Part shown: positions 17,562 through 26,014 of the stretch, piece by piece
How the letters are laid out: every line of letters begins with the position of its first letter
How positions within the stretch are numbered: position 1 is the stretch's first letter
NCBI GenBank assembly: GCA_964371945.1
Contig: CAYJPA010000015.1
Coordinates: forward strand, 1-64,000
DNA length: 64,000 bases
Source: CAYJPA01 sp964371945
Lineage (GTDB): Bacteria; Chloroflexota; Chloroflexia; Thermomicrobiales; UBA6265
Reading direction: 5' to 3'
Notes under the pieces: model-generated
Told to the model about the DNA's origin: nothing
Databases searched by the model: none
Seen by the model: only the letters and a program-made list of their open reading frames with translations
Position numbers and translations under genes: made by a program

Positions 17562-18221
17562 TTACGCTGTACCCCTGGTAGCACGACGTTGGACGACCGG
17601 AGTCGGTTTTGTTTCAGTGACTTCTTCGGTGCCCATGCGGAGCTGCCCGGAGACCAATGCGCCCTCATGCACGACGAGGGTCGGCGCCATGATGTCCCCA
17701 GCTACGCGCCCGGAGGGGAGAACCTCGAATCGAGCCGCGCACCGAACCGTGCCTTTGGCGAGTCCCGCAATCACGACGTTGGTCGCGGTGATCGTGGCGT
17801 CGATATCGGCTTCTTCGGCGATATAGACGTCCAGTTTGGCGTTGATCGATCCTTCAAACCGCCCATGAACATGAACTGTTCCTTGGGACTGGATCTCGCC
17901 CTTCCAAGCGGTGTCGTGGGCGATCACCGTCGTCTGAGCGTCGACCGCTGGAATCGCCGGCATGTCGGGTGCGACTGGTGTCATCTGCACATTCCCCGTC
18001 TGTTGCGGCGCGATCGAGCTCGCAAAGTCGCCGAATCCATAGGCTCCGGAAGTTTGATCACTTTGAGCGGCCCGATCCAGGTTGGCCGCTCGTTCCGATG
18101 GGTAGCGGGAATCTCGATGAGTTGACCTGGTCTCGGCCTCTTCATCGGTTCCGATCTGCTGGCGAATCGCACTCATCTGCCGCTGAAACGAATCCGTTTT
18201 GCTATCTCGTCGGAAGACCAT
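17562..18221 (-). CDS. Bactofilin-family cytoskeletal/polymer protein (copy 1)
   Basis: A 219-residue bactofilin with a long charged N-terminal tail (about 100 residues), then the beta-helix repeat core (TAWKGEIQSQGTVHVHGRFEG through LVVHEGALVSGQL) and a short C-tail. In the paralogue the long tail is at the other end, so the two may cap or recruit different partners while sharing a core. GGGGAG precedes the ATG. It is the first gene of a two-gene minus-strand unit. Confidence 0.86.
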   Translation of the reverse strand: MVFRRDSKTDSFQRQMSAIRQQIGTDEEAETRSTHRDSRYPSERAANLDRAAQSDQTSGAYGFGDFASSIAPQQTGNVQMTPVAPDMPAIPAVDAQTTVIAHDTAWKGEIQSQGTVHVHGRFEGSINAKLDVYIAEEADIDATITATNVVIAGLAKGTVRCAARFEVLPSGRVAGDIMAPTLVVHEGALVSGQLRMGTEEVTETKPTPVVQRRATRGTA

Positions 18222-18674
18222 CGCTGCTCCCCTTGGATTGTGATGCGCGGGACGGCGCTCAGTTTGCGCACCCCCTGTGTTGTCCGCGTTTCGACAGGAG
18301 GCAGTTCCAGTTCAAGGGACGATGGGGGCTACGGGGCCCTGCATCCCGAGATTGATGGCGTAACATCTCAGCCTACGCCGATCGTTCCCAATTGGTTCTT
18401 CCATACGACACGGGGTGTACGTACGAACCTTATCGGCAACGTACGTACAGTCTAGCACGTCTCGTCAAGTGGTCTGGCCGCCTGTTTTCAAACTGCTTCA
18501 GCACTGAATCGGAGAATCGGTTGAAGTTACGAAGGAATTGTTCGATTTCGACGCGGAACCGCGATTGAGGCGCTCCACTTTGAAGGAGAATACAAACCTC
18601 GGGGGTTGCGGTGGCCAATGCGGTCGCTTCGATTCTACACGGCGAGACTTTACAGACAATTCGAGGAGCTGTTC
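18222..18674. other. Divergent intergenic region between bactofilins and the sugar-acid cluster
   Basis: About 450 bases that must hold promoters for the bactofilin genes (leftward) and the enolase-superfamily gene (rightward). The only strong signal is the inverted repeat at 18416-18449. No small gene with a credible ribosome site was seen. Confidence 0.45.
18416..18449. promoter_or_regulatory. Spaced inverted repeat, candidate operator
   Basis: TGTACGTACG (18416-18425) and CGTACGTACA (18440-18449) are perfect reverse complements separated by 14 bases, and each contains the self-complementary GTACGTAC. The two palindromes are centred 24 bases apart, between two and three helical turns. This suggests two dimers of a regulator, perhaps TetR/GntR-like. 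No regulator gene is adjacent. Confidence 0.45.
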
Positions 18675-19709
18675 ATGAAGATTGCAGACGTGACGGTTCG
18701 TCTTTTTGAAACGAGGGTGAAACATCAGTTCCGCTGGCGAGAAGGATTGCCCGGTTCCGGGGTGAGCAGTATCGATGCCTGTCTGGAGATCGTGACCGGC
18801 GAAGGAGTCACCGGGAAGGCGTATTCGACTCGCGGCCGGATCGTGGAGGACATCGTTGAGCGTCGATTGCGGGAATTGCTGATCGGCCGCGATCCATTAT
18901 TGAAGGAAGAGCTCTGGGAGCGTGTGTGGGAAATGGATCGGATCGAGGAGATGCCGATCTACTTCCTGGGATTAGCCGACATCGCGCTGTGGGATCTGAC
19001 GGCCAAAATCGCGGGTCTTCCGCTCTATAAGGTCATCGGCGGTTATCGCGATCGGATTCCGGCGTATGCGTCTACGGTCACGTTTGAAACGACGGAAGAG
19101 TTCTTGCACGTTGCCGACCAGTGCCTCGAATACGGATTTCCCGCCATCAAACTGCACGCCTGGGGCGACTACCGGAAAGACTCGAAGCTTTGTCAGGACT
19201 TGCGGAAACACGTTGGCGACGAGATCGATTTGATGTATGACGGCTCGGCGGGCTTCGACCTGGTCGAATCGCTCTACGTTGGAAGGGCGCTCGAAGAGGC
19301 CGGCTATCTCTGGCTCGAGGAGCCCATGCGGGAGTTCAACATCGAAGCGTACCGGAAGTTGGCGGACGCGGTGACGATCCCGATACTCTCGGGTGAGACA
19401 TCGGATGGAGCGCACTACAACATCGCCGATTTCATCGTTCGCGGCGCTGCCGACATGGTCCGGACAAGCACGCACTTCAAAGGCGGGATCACCGGTGGAT
19501 TGCGGGTCGCCCATCTGGCCGAGTCGTTCAATCTTCGAGCAGAGGTTCACGGAGGGGGACTGCCGAACCTGCACCTGGGCTGCGCGATCCCGAACAACAC
19601 CTACTACGAGTCGCTGGTAACGTCACTGACGCTCGATCCCGAGCCCGGGATAGGCCGGGACGGCTGCATTTCACCGCCGGATCTTCCTGGGATCGGCTGG
19701 CCGGACTAG
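18675..19709 (+). CDS. Mandelate racemase / muconate lactonizing enzyme family protein (enolase superfamily)
   Basis: A 344-residue enolase-superfamily protein with an N-terminal capping domain and a TIM barrel. Visible active-site elements: KLH in AIKLHAWG (a KxH variant of the usual KxK), metal ligands in LMYDGS, WLEEPM and ILSGET, and a His in EVHGGG. The superfamily abstracts a proton alpha to a carboxylate, and acid-sugar dehydratases are common. The neighbouring mannonate dehydratase supports a sugar-acid substrate, but the exact one cannot be read from sequence. GAGGAG precedes the ATG at 18675; the frame extends 23 codons upstream without a better start. Confidence 0.82.
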   Translation: MKIADVTVRLFETRVKHQFRWREGLPGSGVSSIDACLEIVTGEGVTGKAYSTRGRIVEDIVERRLRELLIGRDPLLKEELWERVWEMDRIEEMPIYFLGLADIALWDLTAKIAGLPLYKVIGGYRDRIPAYASTVTFETTEEFLHVADQCLEYGFPAIKLHAWGDYRKDSKLCQDLRKHVGDEIDLMYDGSAGFDLVESLYVGRALEEAGYLWLEEPMREFNIEAYRKLADAVTIPILSGETSDGAHYNIADFIVRGAADMVRTSTHFKGGITGGLRVAHLAESFNLRAEVHGGGLPNLHLGCAIPNNTYYESLVTSLTLDPEPGIGRDGCISPPDLPGIGWPD

Positions 19710-19755
19710 GACGCCTCGTGGTGTGCCCAATTCAGGGCAATCAAGGATGTAAGCA

Positions 19756-20109
19756 GTGACAGCAGTGATTTTCGAAGTCATTCCCGCTGAGGGACAGCGC
19801 GATCTCTATCTCGAAACTGCTGCCGATTTGCGGCCGTTGCTGGACGGGATCGATGGATTCCTTTCGATCGAGCGGTTTCAGAGCCTCACAGATCCGGCGA
19901 AAATGCTTTCGCTTTCATTCTGGCGTGATGAAGAAGCGATCGCGACTTGGCGAAGCCTGGAGGCACACCGATCGGCACAGTCGATGGGGCGTAGCGGAGT
20001 CTTCGCGGACTACCGCTTGCGCATTGCCGGGGTCATTCGGGATTACGGACTAACCGAGCGCGAAGAAGCACCGGAAGACAGCCGTGCGTTTCATCAGCCG
20101 GGAATCTGA
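19756..20109 (+). CDS. Antibiotic biosynthesis monooxygenase (ABM) domain protein
   Basis: A 117-residue small dimeric alpha/beta-barrel protein. The stretch IDGFLSIERFQSLTDPAKMLSLSFWRDEEAIATWR is typical of the ABM/heme-degrading-monooxygenase-like fold. Many members have no known substrate; this one is embedded between two sugar-acid enzymes and may act on the same pathway. GTG start with AAGGATG upstream, 46 bases after the enolase-superfamily gene. Confidence 0.72.
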   Translation: MTAVIFEVIPAEGQRDLYLETAADLRPLLDGIDGFLSIERFQSLTDPAKMLSLSFWRDEEAIATWRSLEAHRSAQSMGRSGVFADYRLRIAGVIRDYGLTEREEAPEDSRAFHQPGI

Positions 20110-20199
20110 CATGCCGCCAGATCGATCCACTGTTGTGCTACGATCCGAATTCGTATTCGAAATCGACATTTGTGCAGTAGAAGTCAAGGAAAGAAGCCG

Positions 20200-21177
20200 A
20201 TGTTCTTTCAGCTTGCTGAAGTGTTGCCCGCATTGCCGAATCGGACCTGGGAGCTCGCCAAACAACTCGGCGTAACTTATGCCGTGTCGGGTGTCCCGGT
20301 GGATGAGCGCGGCGAGCCGACGGCCGATTTTCTTGCGCTGCTCCGACAGAAGGAACGGTTTCGGCAGGCCGGCATTGATCTGGTCGTCATTGAGACTGGT
20401 TTTCCTTGGGCGCAACATGCCAAGTATGGCGGGCCTAATGCCGAGTCGGAGATCGAAACCTGCTGCGAGCTGATCCGGAACATGGGCAAGGTCGGCATTT
20501 CTGTCGTCTGCTGGAACTGGATGGCGGTCTTCAATTGGATGCGGACATCGCTCACGATTCCGACACGCGGTGGGGCACTGGTCACCGGTTACGACCACGA
20601 GCTCATGGCCAATGCTCCGCGCACTGAACAAGGCGAAGTTAGCGAAGCGACGCTTTGGAAGAATCTCGAGACTTTCATGAAGGTGGTGGTTCCGGTCGCT
20701 GAGGAGGCTGGCGTCAAGCTGGCATTGCACCCAGACGATCCGCCGATATCGCCCATCCGGGGAGTTGGCCGCATCCTGACAAACCCAGATGCGATGGCGC
20801 GGGCGATTGATCTCGTGCCGAGCCCGAACAATGGTCTGACGTTTTGTCAGGGCAGTTTCTCGACCATGAACTGTGACATACCGGCCGAGATCGACCGCTT
20901 CTCAAAGAGAGGCGCGATCCACTTCGTCCATTTCCGCGATGTCGCCGGCACGCCGGCTCGGTTCAACGAGACATTCCATGATGATGGGCAGACAGACATG
21001 TGGGAGGCGATGCGCGCCTATCATCGTGGTGGGTTCACCGGTCCGATGCGTCCTGATCACGTGCCAACGATGGCGGGTGAGGAGAATGGCAATCCAGGGT
21101 ATGAAGTGCTTGGCCGTCTATTCGCGATCGGCTACATCAAGGGGCTGGCCGAGGGGGTGGAAAAGACGGCCAACTGA
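20200..21177 (+). CDS. uxuA: Mannonate dehydratase (UxuA family)
   Basis: A 325-residue TIM-barrel enzyme of the UxuA family, which dehydrates D-mannonate to 2-keto-3-deoxy-gluconate in hexuronate breakdown. Metal- and substrate-site motifs are present: LALHPDDPP, FCQGSFS, HFVHFRDV, the NETFHDDGQTDM loop and MRPDHVP. The ATG at 20200 has AAGGAAAG upstream and matches the family N-terminus; the frame opens 10 codons earlier. It is the last of three plus-strand genes forming a probable sugar-acid catabolic unit. Confidence 0.87.
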   Translation: MFFQLAEVLPALPNRTWELAKQLGVTYAVSGVPVDERGEPTADFLALLRQKERFRQAGIDLVVIETGFPWAQHAKYGGPNAESEIETCCELIRNMGKVGISVVCWNWMAVFNWMRTSLTIPTRGGALVTGYDHELMANAPRTEQGEVSEATLWKNLETFMKVVVPVAEEAGVKLALHPDDPPISPIRGVGRILTNPDAMARAIDLVPSPNNGLTFCQGSFSTMNCDIPAEIDRFSKRGAIHFVHFRDVAGTPARFNETFHDDGQTDMWEAMRAYHRGGFTGPMRPDHVPTMAGEENGNPGYEVLGRLFAIGYIKGLAEGVEKTAN

Positions 21178-21226
21178 ACGTCCGCGAGAGTTGACATCCC
21201 ACACCGCCAGTTTCGCCTCGGGTCTT

Positions 21227-21242
21227 TGTGATTCACATCACA
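21227..21242. promoter_or_regulatory. CRP-like palindrome in a convergent intergenic region
   Basis: TGTGA-TTCACA-TCACA matches the E. coli CRP/FNR-family half-sites exactly. It lies between the ends of two convergent genes rather than at a promoter, so it may simply be a small hairpin (TGTGAT/ATCACA, 4-base loop). The similarity is real; function is uncertain. Confidence 0.3.
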
Positions 21243-21365
21243 GCCGGTTCCGGGGATCTACGCCGTGAATTCCACCCGGTTCCTCAAAGACGCTCTTCTT
21301 AAGAAAAGGAGTTAGTGGTTCCACGCGGTCGGCGAACAACTGCTGCAAGAATAAGACGGCGCACC

Positions 21366-21752
21366 TTATGAACGGCGGAGGCGAAGAAAATCGTTGACCT
21401 GCATAATTCGAAGAACGGTACGCACGAGAAAAGGAAAGGGTTGGTCGTTTGGGTTGGTGCGGGAAAGTCTCGGTGCGGTCAATGCGATTCTTTGTTGGCG
21501 GTATTCCATCGTGCACTCGCCAGCGGCGACGATATTCTTGACCCAATCGGCATCTTTGCCATAGGTCAAAGCAACGAGCATCTCGTCGCCGGCCGGAAAG
21601 ACCATCAACGGCGTCCGGAATAGTTTTCCGCTCTTGCGACCGCGATGTTCCACGATCGCAAACGGCGGGATCTTCCCAGCAAATTGACGAAAAACCGGAT
21701 TGACGATTCTTCGATTGGCTTTCGCGACGATTGACGGGAGCGTCATCACCAT
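21366..21752 (-). CDS. Deazaflavin (F420)-dependent nitroreductase family protein
   Basis: A 128-residue split-barrel protein of the DDN family (nitroreductase/cation homeostasis type). Typical stretches are VEHRGRKSGKLFRTPLMVFP and DWVKNIVAAGECTMEYR. Family members bind F420 or related cofactors and reduce varied substrates. The open frame runs 54 codons further upstream, but that part overlaps no conserved sequence; the ATG at 21752 gives the usual family length. The SD is weak. It is 100 bases downstream of the L,D-transpeptidase gene on the same strand. Confidence 0.78.
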   Translation of the reverse strand: MVMTLPSIVAKANRRIVNPVFRQFAGKIPPFAIVEHRGRKSGKLFRTPLMVFPAGDEMLVALTYGKDADWVKNIVAAGECTMEYRQQRIALTAPRLSRTNPNDQPFPFLVRTVLRIMQVNDFLRLRRS

Positions 21753-21852
21753 ACCTGCTTGGCTTTGAACTGGCGGCGTTGGATGGAACCGAGCTCCGAG
21801 TCGGGCCTCTGCAGGTCTTTTCTCACTTACCGCGCGATCGGGTGGCCGGTTT

Positions 21853-22989
21853 TTAATAGTGAATCTCGACGCGCGTGCCGAGCGGCGCCCACCAATAGAG
21901 CCACTCCGCGACATCAGTTGGAAGATTCACACAACCATGACTCATCGGCGTGCCGAAATTGCTGTGCCAGTAAGTGCCGTGCAGCGCGTGGCCGTAGTTG
22001 GTGAAGTACATCGTCCATGGAACCGCCGGCACGTTGTAATACTCGCCTCCGATCACGCCCTCCATGTCTTCAGAATCGAACTTGCTCAGAATGTAGAACG
22101 TTCCCGCCGGGGTTTCAAATCCGGATCTACCGGTGCTGACGTAGCTCTCGATCACCCGGACATCCCCCTGCCAGGCGATGAGGTATTGCCAGCTCAGATT
22201 TACTTCGATCCATCGTTCGGCGTTTGGATCAAGTTGAGGTCGTTCGACGACCAGTGCGGGAGGAACGAAGAGATCTTCGCTGTAGGTCGGGAGATCGCCT
22301 TGCGCGACCGCTGTCATGCTCAACTGGAGCCGCTCGGCAATCTGGCGGCCAACCGGGACCTTGCGCAGGCCGCGTGCTTCATCCCAGCAGAGCTGGCCGC
22401 GCTCGAAGAACTGAAAGACCTTTCCTGATGATCGGTACTCCTCGGTCAACGGATTGCCAAGGTAGGCGATCTCGCCCGTTGCCTCCCAGATATCTCTGAA
22501 ACCAAGCCGGACGGTGTGAGCCGTTGTTTCGATGAAGCGGCGGTCTGTTGCCACGCCAACGAGCGTTCGGGGGTCAACTGGAGCCGTCGCAAACGCGAGC
22601 GGGGAGTCCTTAGCGTGGCCATCGGCTTCCAGATCCTGAAGCTGGAGTGCAAGCAGCTCGAATCCAATGTCTCCTAGATGAACCGCGTTGCCCTCATGAT
22701 CTCCGTCGGGCCAATACTCGAGTCGAGCGAGCTCGAAGTACTGAACGATGCGCCCGTTCTCCGAAATCTCCTCGGTGATCGGATTGCCGAGTAATGTTGC
22801 GCCTTTCCAGGCCCGCCAGACGTCTAGAAAGAGACCATCGATCGTGTGACCGGTGGCCGGCACATAGACCGTGCGGGGCGCGGACCAGTCGCTTTGAGCG
22901 CTGGACTCCGCGCATAGGTTCAGGTTGCCGCCGAGCGCCAGCGCGAGAGAAAGCATGATCACCATGGCCGAAATCGATCGCGGTCTCAT
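21853..22989 (-). CDS. L,D-transpeptidase (YkuD domain) with LGFP-like repeats
   Basis: A 378-residue exported protein. An N-terminal signal sequence (about 1-30) is followed by two related repeats with LLGNPITEE and YLGNPLTEE, resembling LGFP wall-binding repeats, and a C-terminal YkuD domain. The catalytic motif HGTYWH...SHGCVNL is complete, with H351 and C353. The enzyme cross-links peptidoglycan peptides or attaches proteins to the wall. It is the most upstream gene of a minus-strand pair with the nitroreductase-like gene. Confidence 0.88.
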   Translation of the reverse strand: MRPRSISAMVIMLSLALALGGNLNLCAESSAQSDWSAPRTVYVPATGHTIDGLFLDVWRAWKGATLLGNPITEEISENGRIVQYFELARLEYWPDGDHEGNAVHLGDIGFELLALQLQDLEADGHAKDSPLAFATAPVDPRTLVGVATDRRFIETTAHTVRLGFRDIWEATGEIAYLGNPLTEEYRSSGKVFQFFERGQLCWDEARGLRKVPVGRQIAERLQLSMTAVAQGDLPTYSEDLFVPPALVVERPQLDPNAERWIEVNLSWQYLIAWQGDVRVIESYVSTGRSGFETPAGTFYILSKFDSEDMEGVIGGEYYNVPAVPWTMYFTNYGHALHGTYWHSNFGTPMSHGCVNLPTDVAEWLYWWAPLGTRVEIHY

Positions 22990-23304
22990 AGCCCACCAGC
23001 TTTCTTGCGGCCATACCCAGGTTTACGCGCATTCAGAACCCCGGATGCCCGTTTTCCCTGTCAGGACTCCCGCCAACGTATCCCGCGGGCGCTCTGTTCC
23101 TAACTATGCTGATGGTAGCGAAGAGGAATGACGGGAACGTGCAATGACGAGTGAGGGCATGACAAACGTGTCGCACCCTTCAACCGGGCTCGGCAACGCG
23201 TCAGACGAGATCACCGAATCGTGGGATTCCGTCTTCGATCGGATCATTGGGCAGTCCGCGAAACGAGCCACTTGAGCGCAATGGGATCTTCTCGCTAAAG
23301 CTGA
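22990..23304. other. Intergenic region upstream of the L,D-transpeptidase
   Basis: About 315 bases with no supported gene. Around 23120-23165 there are several spaced copies of the short string ATGAC, which may be remains of a palindromic repeat family. The promoter of the transpeptidase gene should lie here, but no clear boxes were found. Confidence 0.35.
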
Positions 23305-24089
23305 ATGCTGTCGCGGGGTCGTGACATTTCGGGGAGGATATGTGCTTCGAATGGGGCCACGAGCGACATAACCTCCGTCAGATGCTTCGCCGAACCTGGC
23401 GCATTCGGCAACTGGGACTCCGTCGCGTTCTCGCCGGCCTCGGTTGGCGGTCCAGCATACGTTCTTTCCGCCGCGGGCGGACTTCGCTCGGCGGCTGTCG
23501 ACAACCGGCCGGATGGCTTCACCCTCTCGGTGCTCGATGGCACCGGCGCCCCAACATTCGGGGGCGATCTGCAGTGGCTGGGCTACGCCGGACCACCAGC
23601 AATTTTGGAAGACGGGACAACCGACAGCGGCACGGACGGTGACCGGGCAGGCGGCCTGAATCGCATCGTTGTCGCGGCAACCTGGTCGCGGGAGCTCGGG
23701 ATGGCCATGCCGCTTTCCGTCTGTTTCCAAGTGTCAACCGATCCTGGTGGAGAATTGATCGTTTCGACCGCGTGCGGGGGCGGTGATCCTCTGACTTTGA
23801 CGTTAGGGTCGGAAACGGAGGCGCTTGAGGTCGGGGTTGTCTACTACGTTTCTGAACGGGTTCCTGCCGGTTGGGAGGTCGCCGATGACAATCCGGTCGA
23901 GCTACGCATTCCTTCAGCGACCGCAGTGGCAATCGTCTTCTTCCACAACATCAAGACTGACGTGTTGTTCGGCGTTGAGCAAGGTCAGATCATCATCACA
24001 ACAGCGTTCGCTGCCGGAACGGCACGGCCGGTGCCAGACTCGGTGGTCCGTCCAGCGTTCTCTGTCATGTCCGGGGCGCGCCAGCTCAC
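23305..24089 (+). pseudogene. Surface (SpaA/prealbumin-like) protein gene, 5' fragment
   Basis: About 262 codons remain. No signal peptide or good ribosome site is present, so the true 5' end is probably lost. The module at about residues 136-215 (LSVCFQVST...DPLTLTLGSETEALEVGVVYYVSERVPAGW) is repeated in the next fragment (HSVCYFMSS...NPLTVTLGPNNPDLETGVAYYVMQEVIPGW). These look like tandem prealbumin-like repeats of a secreted adhesin-type protein. The frame is cut at 24090 by a palindromic element, which adds a short foreign tail before a stop at 24127-24129. Confidence 0.6.
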
Positions 24090-24203
24090 CGTCATGCTGA
24101 GGAACGAAGCATCTCCGCCCGGTGTATAGACCGGAGGGCGTTTTCTTTTCGCAACTCCGCGGCAATCGAACGAGAGATGCTTCGGTGTCGCCTCAGCATG
24201 ACG
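24090..24203. repeat. Palindromic repeat element (MITE/REP-like) inserted in a gene
   Basis: A 114-bp element bounded by inverted arms. The left arm (24090-24114) begins CGTCATGCTGAGG and ends CGAAGCATCT; the right arm (24175-24203) is its reverse complement except for a 2-base versus 6-base centre. A smaller inverted repeat lies in the middle. The motif resembles intergenic repeats remembered from many Chloroflexota genomes. Removing 113 bases joins the flanking fragments in frame as QLT-WETEV, so the element appears to have inserted into a coding sequence. No transposase is encoded. Confidence 0.7.
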
Positions 24204-24761
24204 TGGGAAACGGAGGTCTCCGAACAAGACAATCCACGATGGACACGCCACTCAGTGTGCTATTTCATGAGCAGCCACGAAGATGGTTCAAGAGAGCTCG
24301 GACAGGTCCGCGGTTCGGGCAATCCGCTTACTGTCACGCTAGGTCCAAACAACCCGGACCTGGAGACTGGTGTCGCCTACTACGTGATGCAAGAGGTGAT
24401 CCCCGGTTGGTCCGTGGTCGGGAACAATCCGGTTTCGACGATGATCCGGCCGTTTGGGACGGTCGGCGTCGCCTTCATTAACACTTCTGAAGTCATCAAT
24501 CGAGGGACCGGAGCGCTCCTCATTCACAAAGTCGACGAGGGAGACGACCCGCTCGCGGGAGCGCGCTGGATCGTCGAATCTCTGGACGCCGATCGGGAGC
24601 TCGAGGCAAACAGCAATCTTTGCGACGCCGATGACGGCGGAACAACGACTGTGATGCTCCCTCCCGGCGATTACGCCGGCGTGGAATCGGTGCCGCCGGC
24701 CGGTTACTGCGTCAACCATGGTCAGCGAGTCGTCACAATCGTCGCGAACCGTGATACATAG
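24204..24761 (+). pseudogene. Surface (SpaA/prealbumin-like) protein gene, middle fragment
   Basis: Continuation of the gene split by the palindromic element. It carries the second copy of the tandem module and then a SpaA-like domain (GTGALLIHKVDEGDDPLAGA...VMLPPGDYAGVESVPPAGY). The frame meets TAG at 24759-24761, but the next codons (ATFVDPVLPP) continue the expected end of a SpaA domain, so the stop looks like a nonsense change inside a once longer protein. Confidence 0.6.
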
Positions 24762-25171
24762 GCGACATTCGTTGATCCGGTGTTACCCCCGGACGGGGAG
24801 GTTGTCTACGCCGGTGGCGAATTCAGCGCGGTGTTCTGGAATAGACCCCGAAACGGAGACGTCATTTCTGGTCATCTGAGCATCGACGTCGCGGCCGACG
24901 GTTCGATCAATCACGGTCGATTGATCTTCAGCGATGGCTCCGAGATTCGGTAACTGGCGCCCTCAATGGTTCGGTGGTCGCGTTGGTGATGGAGCTTGCC
25001 GACACCGAGGGCACCATCTATTTGATCGGTGTTTCGACCGGATCGCTCGCGTCGGCGGAGGGCACCGAGGGAGGAACGTTCGACGGCGTGACGATCGAGA
25101 GCGGCGGCGGTTGGCAACTCTTCAACCTTCAAACCGAAGTATCGTGTGGACCCGTTCCATGCCCTGTTTAG
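24762..25171 (+). pseudogene. Surface protein gene, 3' fragment with a frameshift
   Basis: In-frame codons after the TAG run to a TAA at about 24950. A different frame then carries on with VTGALNGSVVALVMELADTE and the remaining 50 residues to the stop at 25171, implying a single-base indel near 24945. The end is Ser/Gly-rich and has CGPVPCPV. No sorting signal (LPxTG) or C-terminal membrane helix was found. Confidence 0.5.
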
Positions 25172-25252
25172 TACGGTCCACCGTATTGCGGTCGGGCTTC
25201 TGAGCGAGGGTATGACGCCTGCCAATTGATCTTGGAACGGATCGTTGGGATG

Positions 25253-25815
25253 TCAGAATCGCGGGTTTTGCCGCTGCTCCTTCGTCAGCGCATACTCGAC
25301 GACGCCCTGCTCGATGCCTTCAATCTCGAGTGGCCAATCGACTTGGTAGGTTTGAGCGAGGGTAAGTCCGCACTCCTCGAGTACGCGACGTGATCGGACG
25401 TTTGCTGCGAAAGCTGAAGCAACGACATACTTGATGCCAAGTTCGAAAAACCCTTTGTCGATAAAGGCGCGGGAGCCTTCGGTAACGTAGCTCTTGCCCC
25501 AGGCGGCATGGTTCGCCGGTACCCGAGCTCGATTTCGCCGGCAGGGCGATCTTCCCGCGGGCGGATGTGGAACCAGCCTGGGAACGCATCGCTCTCCTTC
25601 TCGATCGCCGCCCAGAATCCGAACCCGGCGTATTTATTGTAAAACTCAAGAAAGTACGGGATGAAGTCCTTTTGGACCTCGTCCCTTGGAGTCGGCTGGC
25701 CGCCATTGATGTTATAGGTGAGCTCCGGGTCTAAGTCGAGCTCGAATAGCGCATCGGCATCGTCAGCGGTTATTCGACGCAACACCAGTCGCTCTGTTCC
25801 CAGAAATGTCGGCAA
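25253..25815 (-). pseudogene. GNAT N-acetyltransferase gene with one frameshift
   Basis: The 5' half encodes a GNAT of the RimJ/RimL type (TERLVLRRITADDADALFELDLDPEL ... AGEIELGYR). Near 25519 the frame breaks; a different frame continues the domain exactly where expected (HAAWGKSYVTEG...RSRRVLEECGL) to a TGA at 25253. Total length fits one lost base in a gene of about 187 codons. It may be a true pseudogene or a sequencing error; several neighbours also carry lesions. Confidence 0.75.
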
Positions 25816-25877
25816 TTGAGCAATCCTTCGAGAATCACACTCAGAAGTTCCGCCAGGTCAGGCGCCGAACGGATATC

Positions 25878-25911
25878 TTGACCGGGCATGATTAATGATG
25901 AAATATCATCA
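25878..25911 (+). promoter_or_regulatory. Candidate promoter/operator upstream of the subtilase cassette
   Basis: TTGACC at 25878-25883 is a fair -35 box, but the -10 region at the expected distance (AAATAT or neighbours) is poor. A perfect inverted repeat TGATGA-AATA-TCATCA at 25896-25911 covers that region and could bind a repressor. It lies about 105 bases before the start codon. Confidence 0.35.
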
Positions 25912-26014
25912 AGCTTCTTCGGTCAATTGTTCGGCATGATTCACACGGCGTCCCAACACACGCGGCCATGCTTGGCCGGCAGTGCGTGCATTGGCGACGG
26001 GAGGGATGAAGTCA

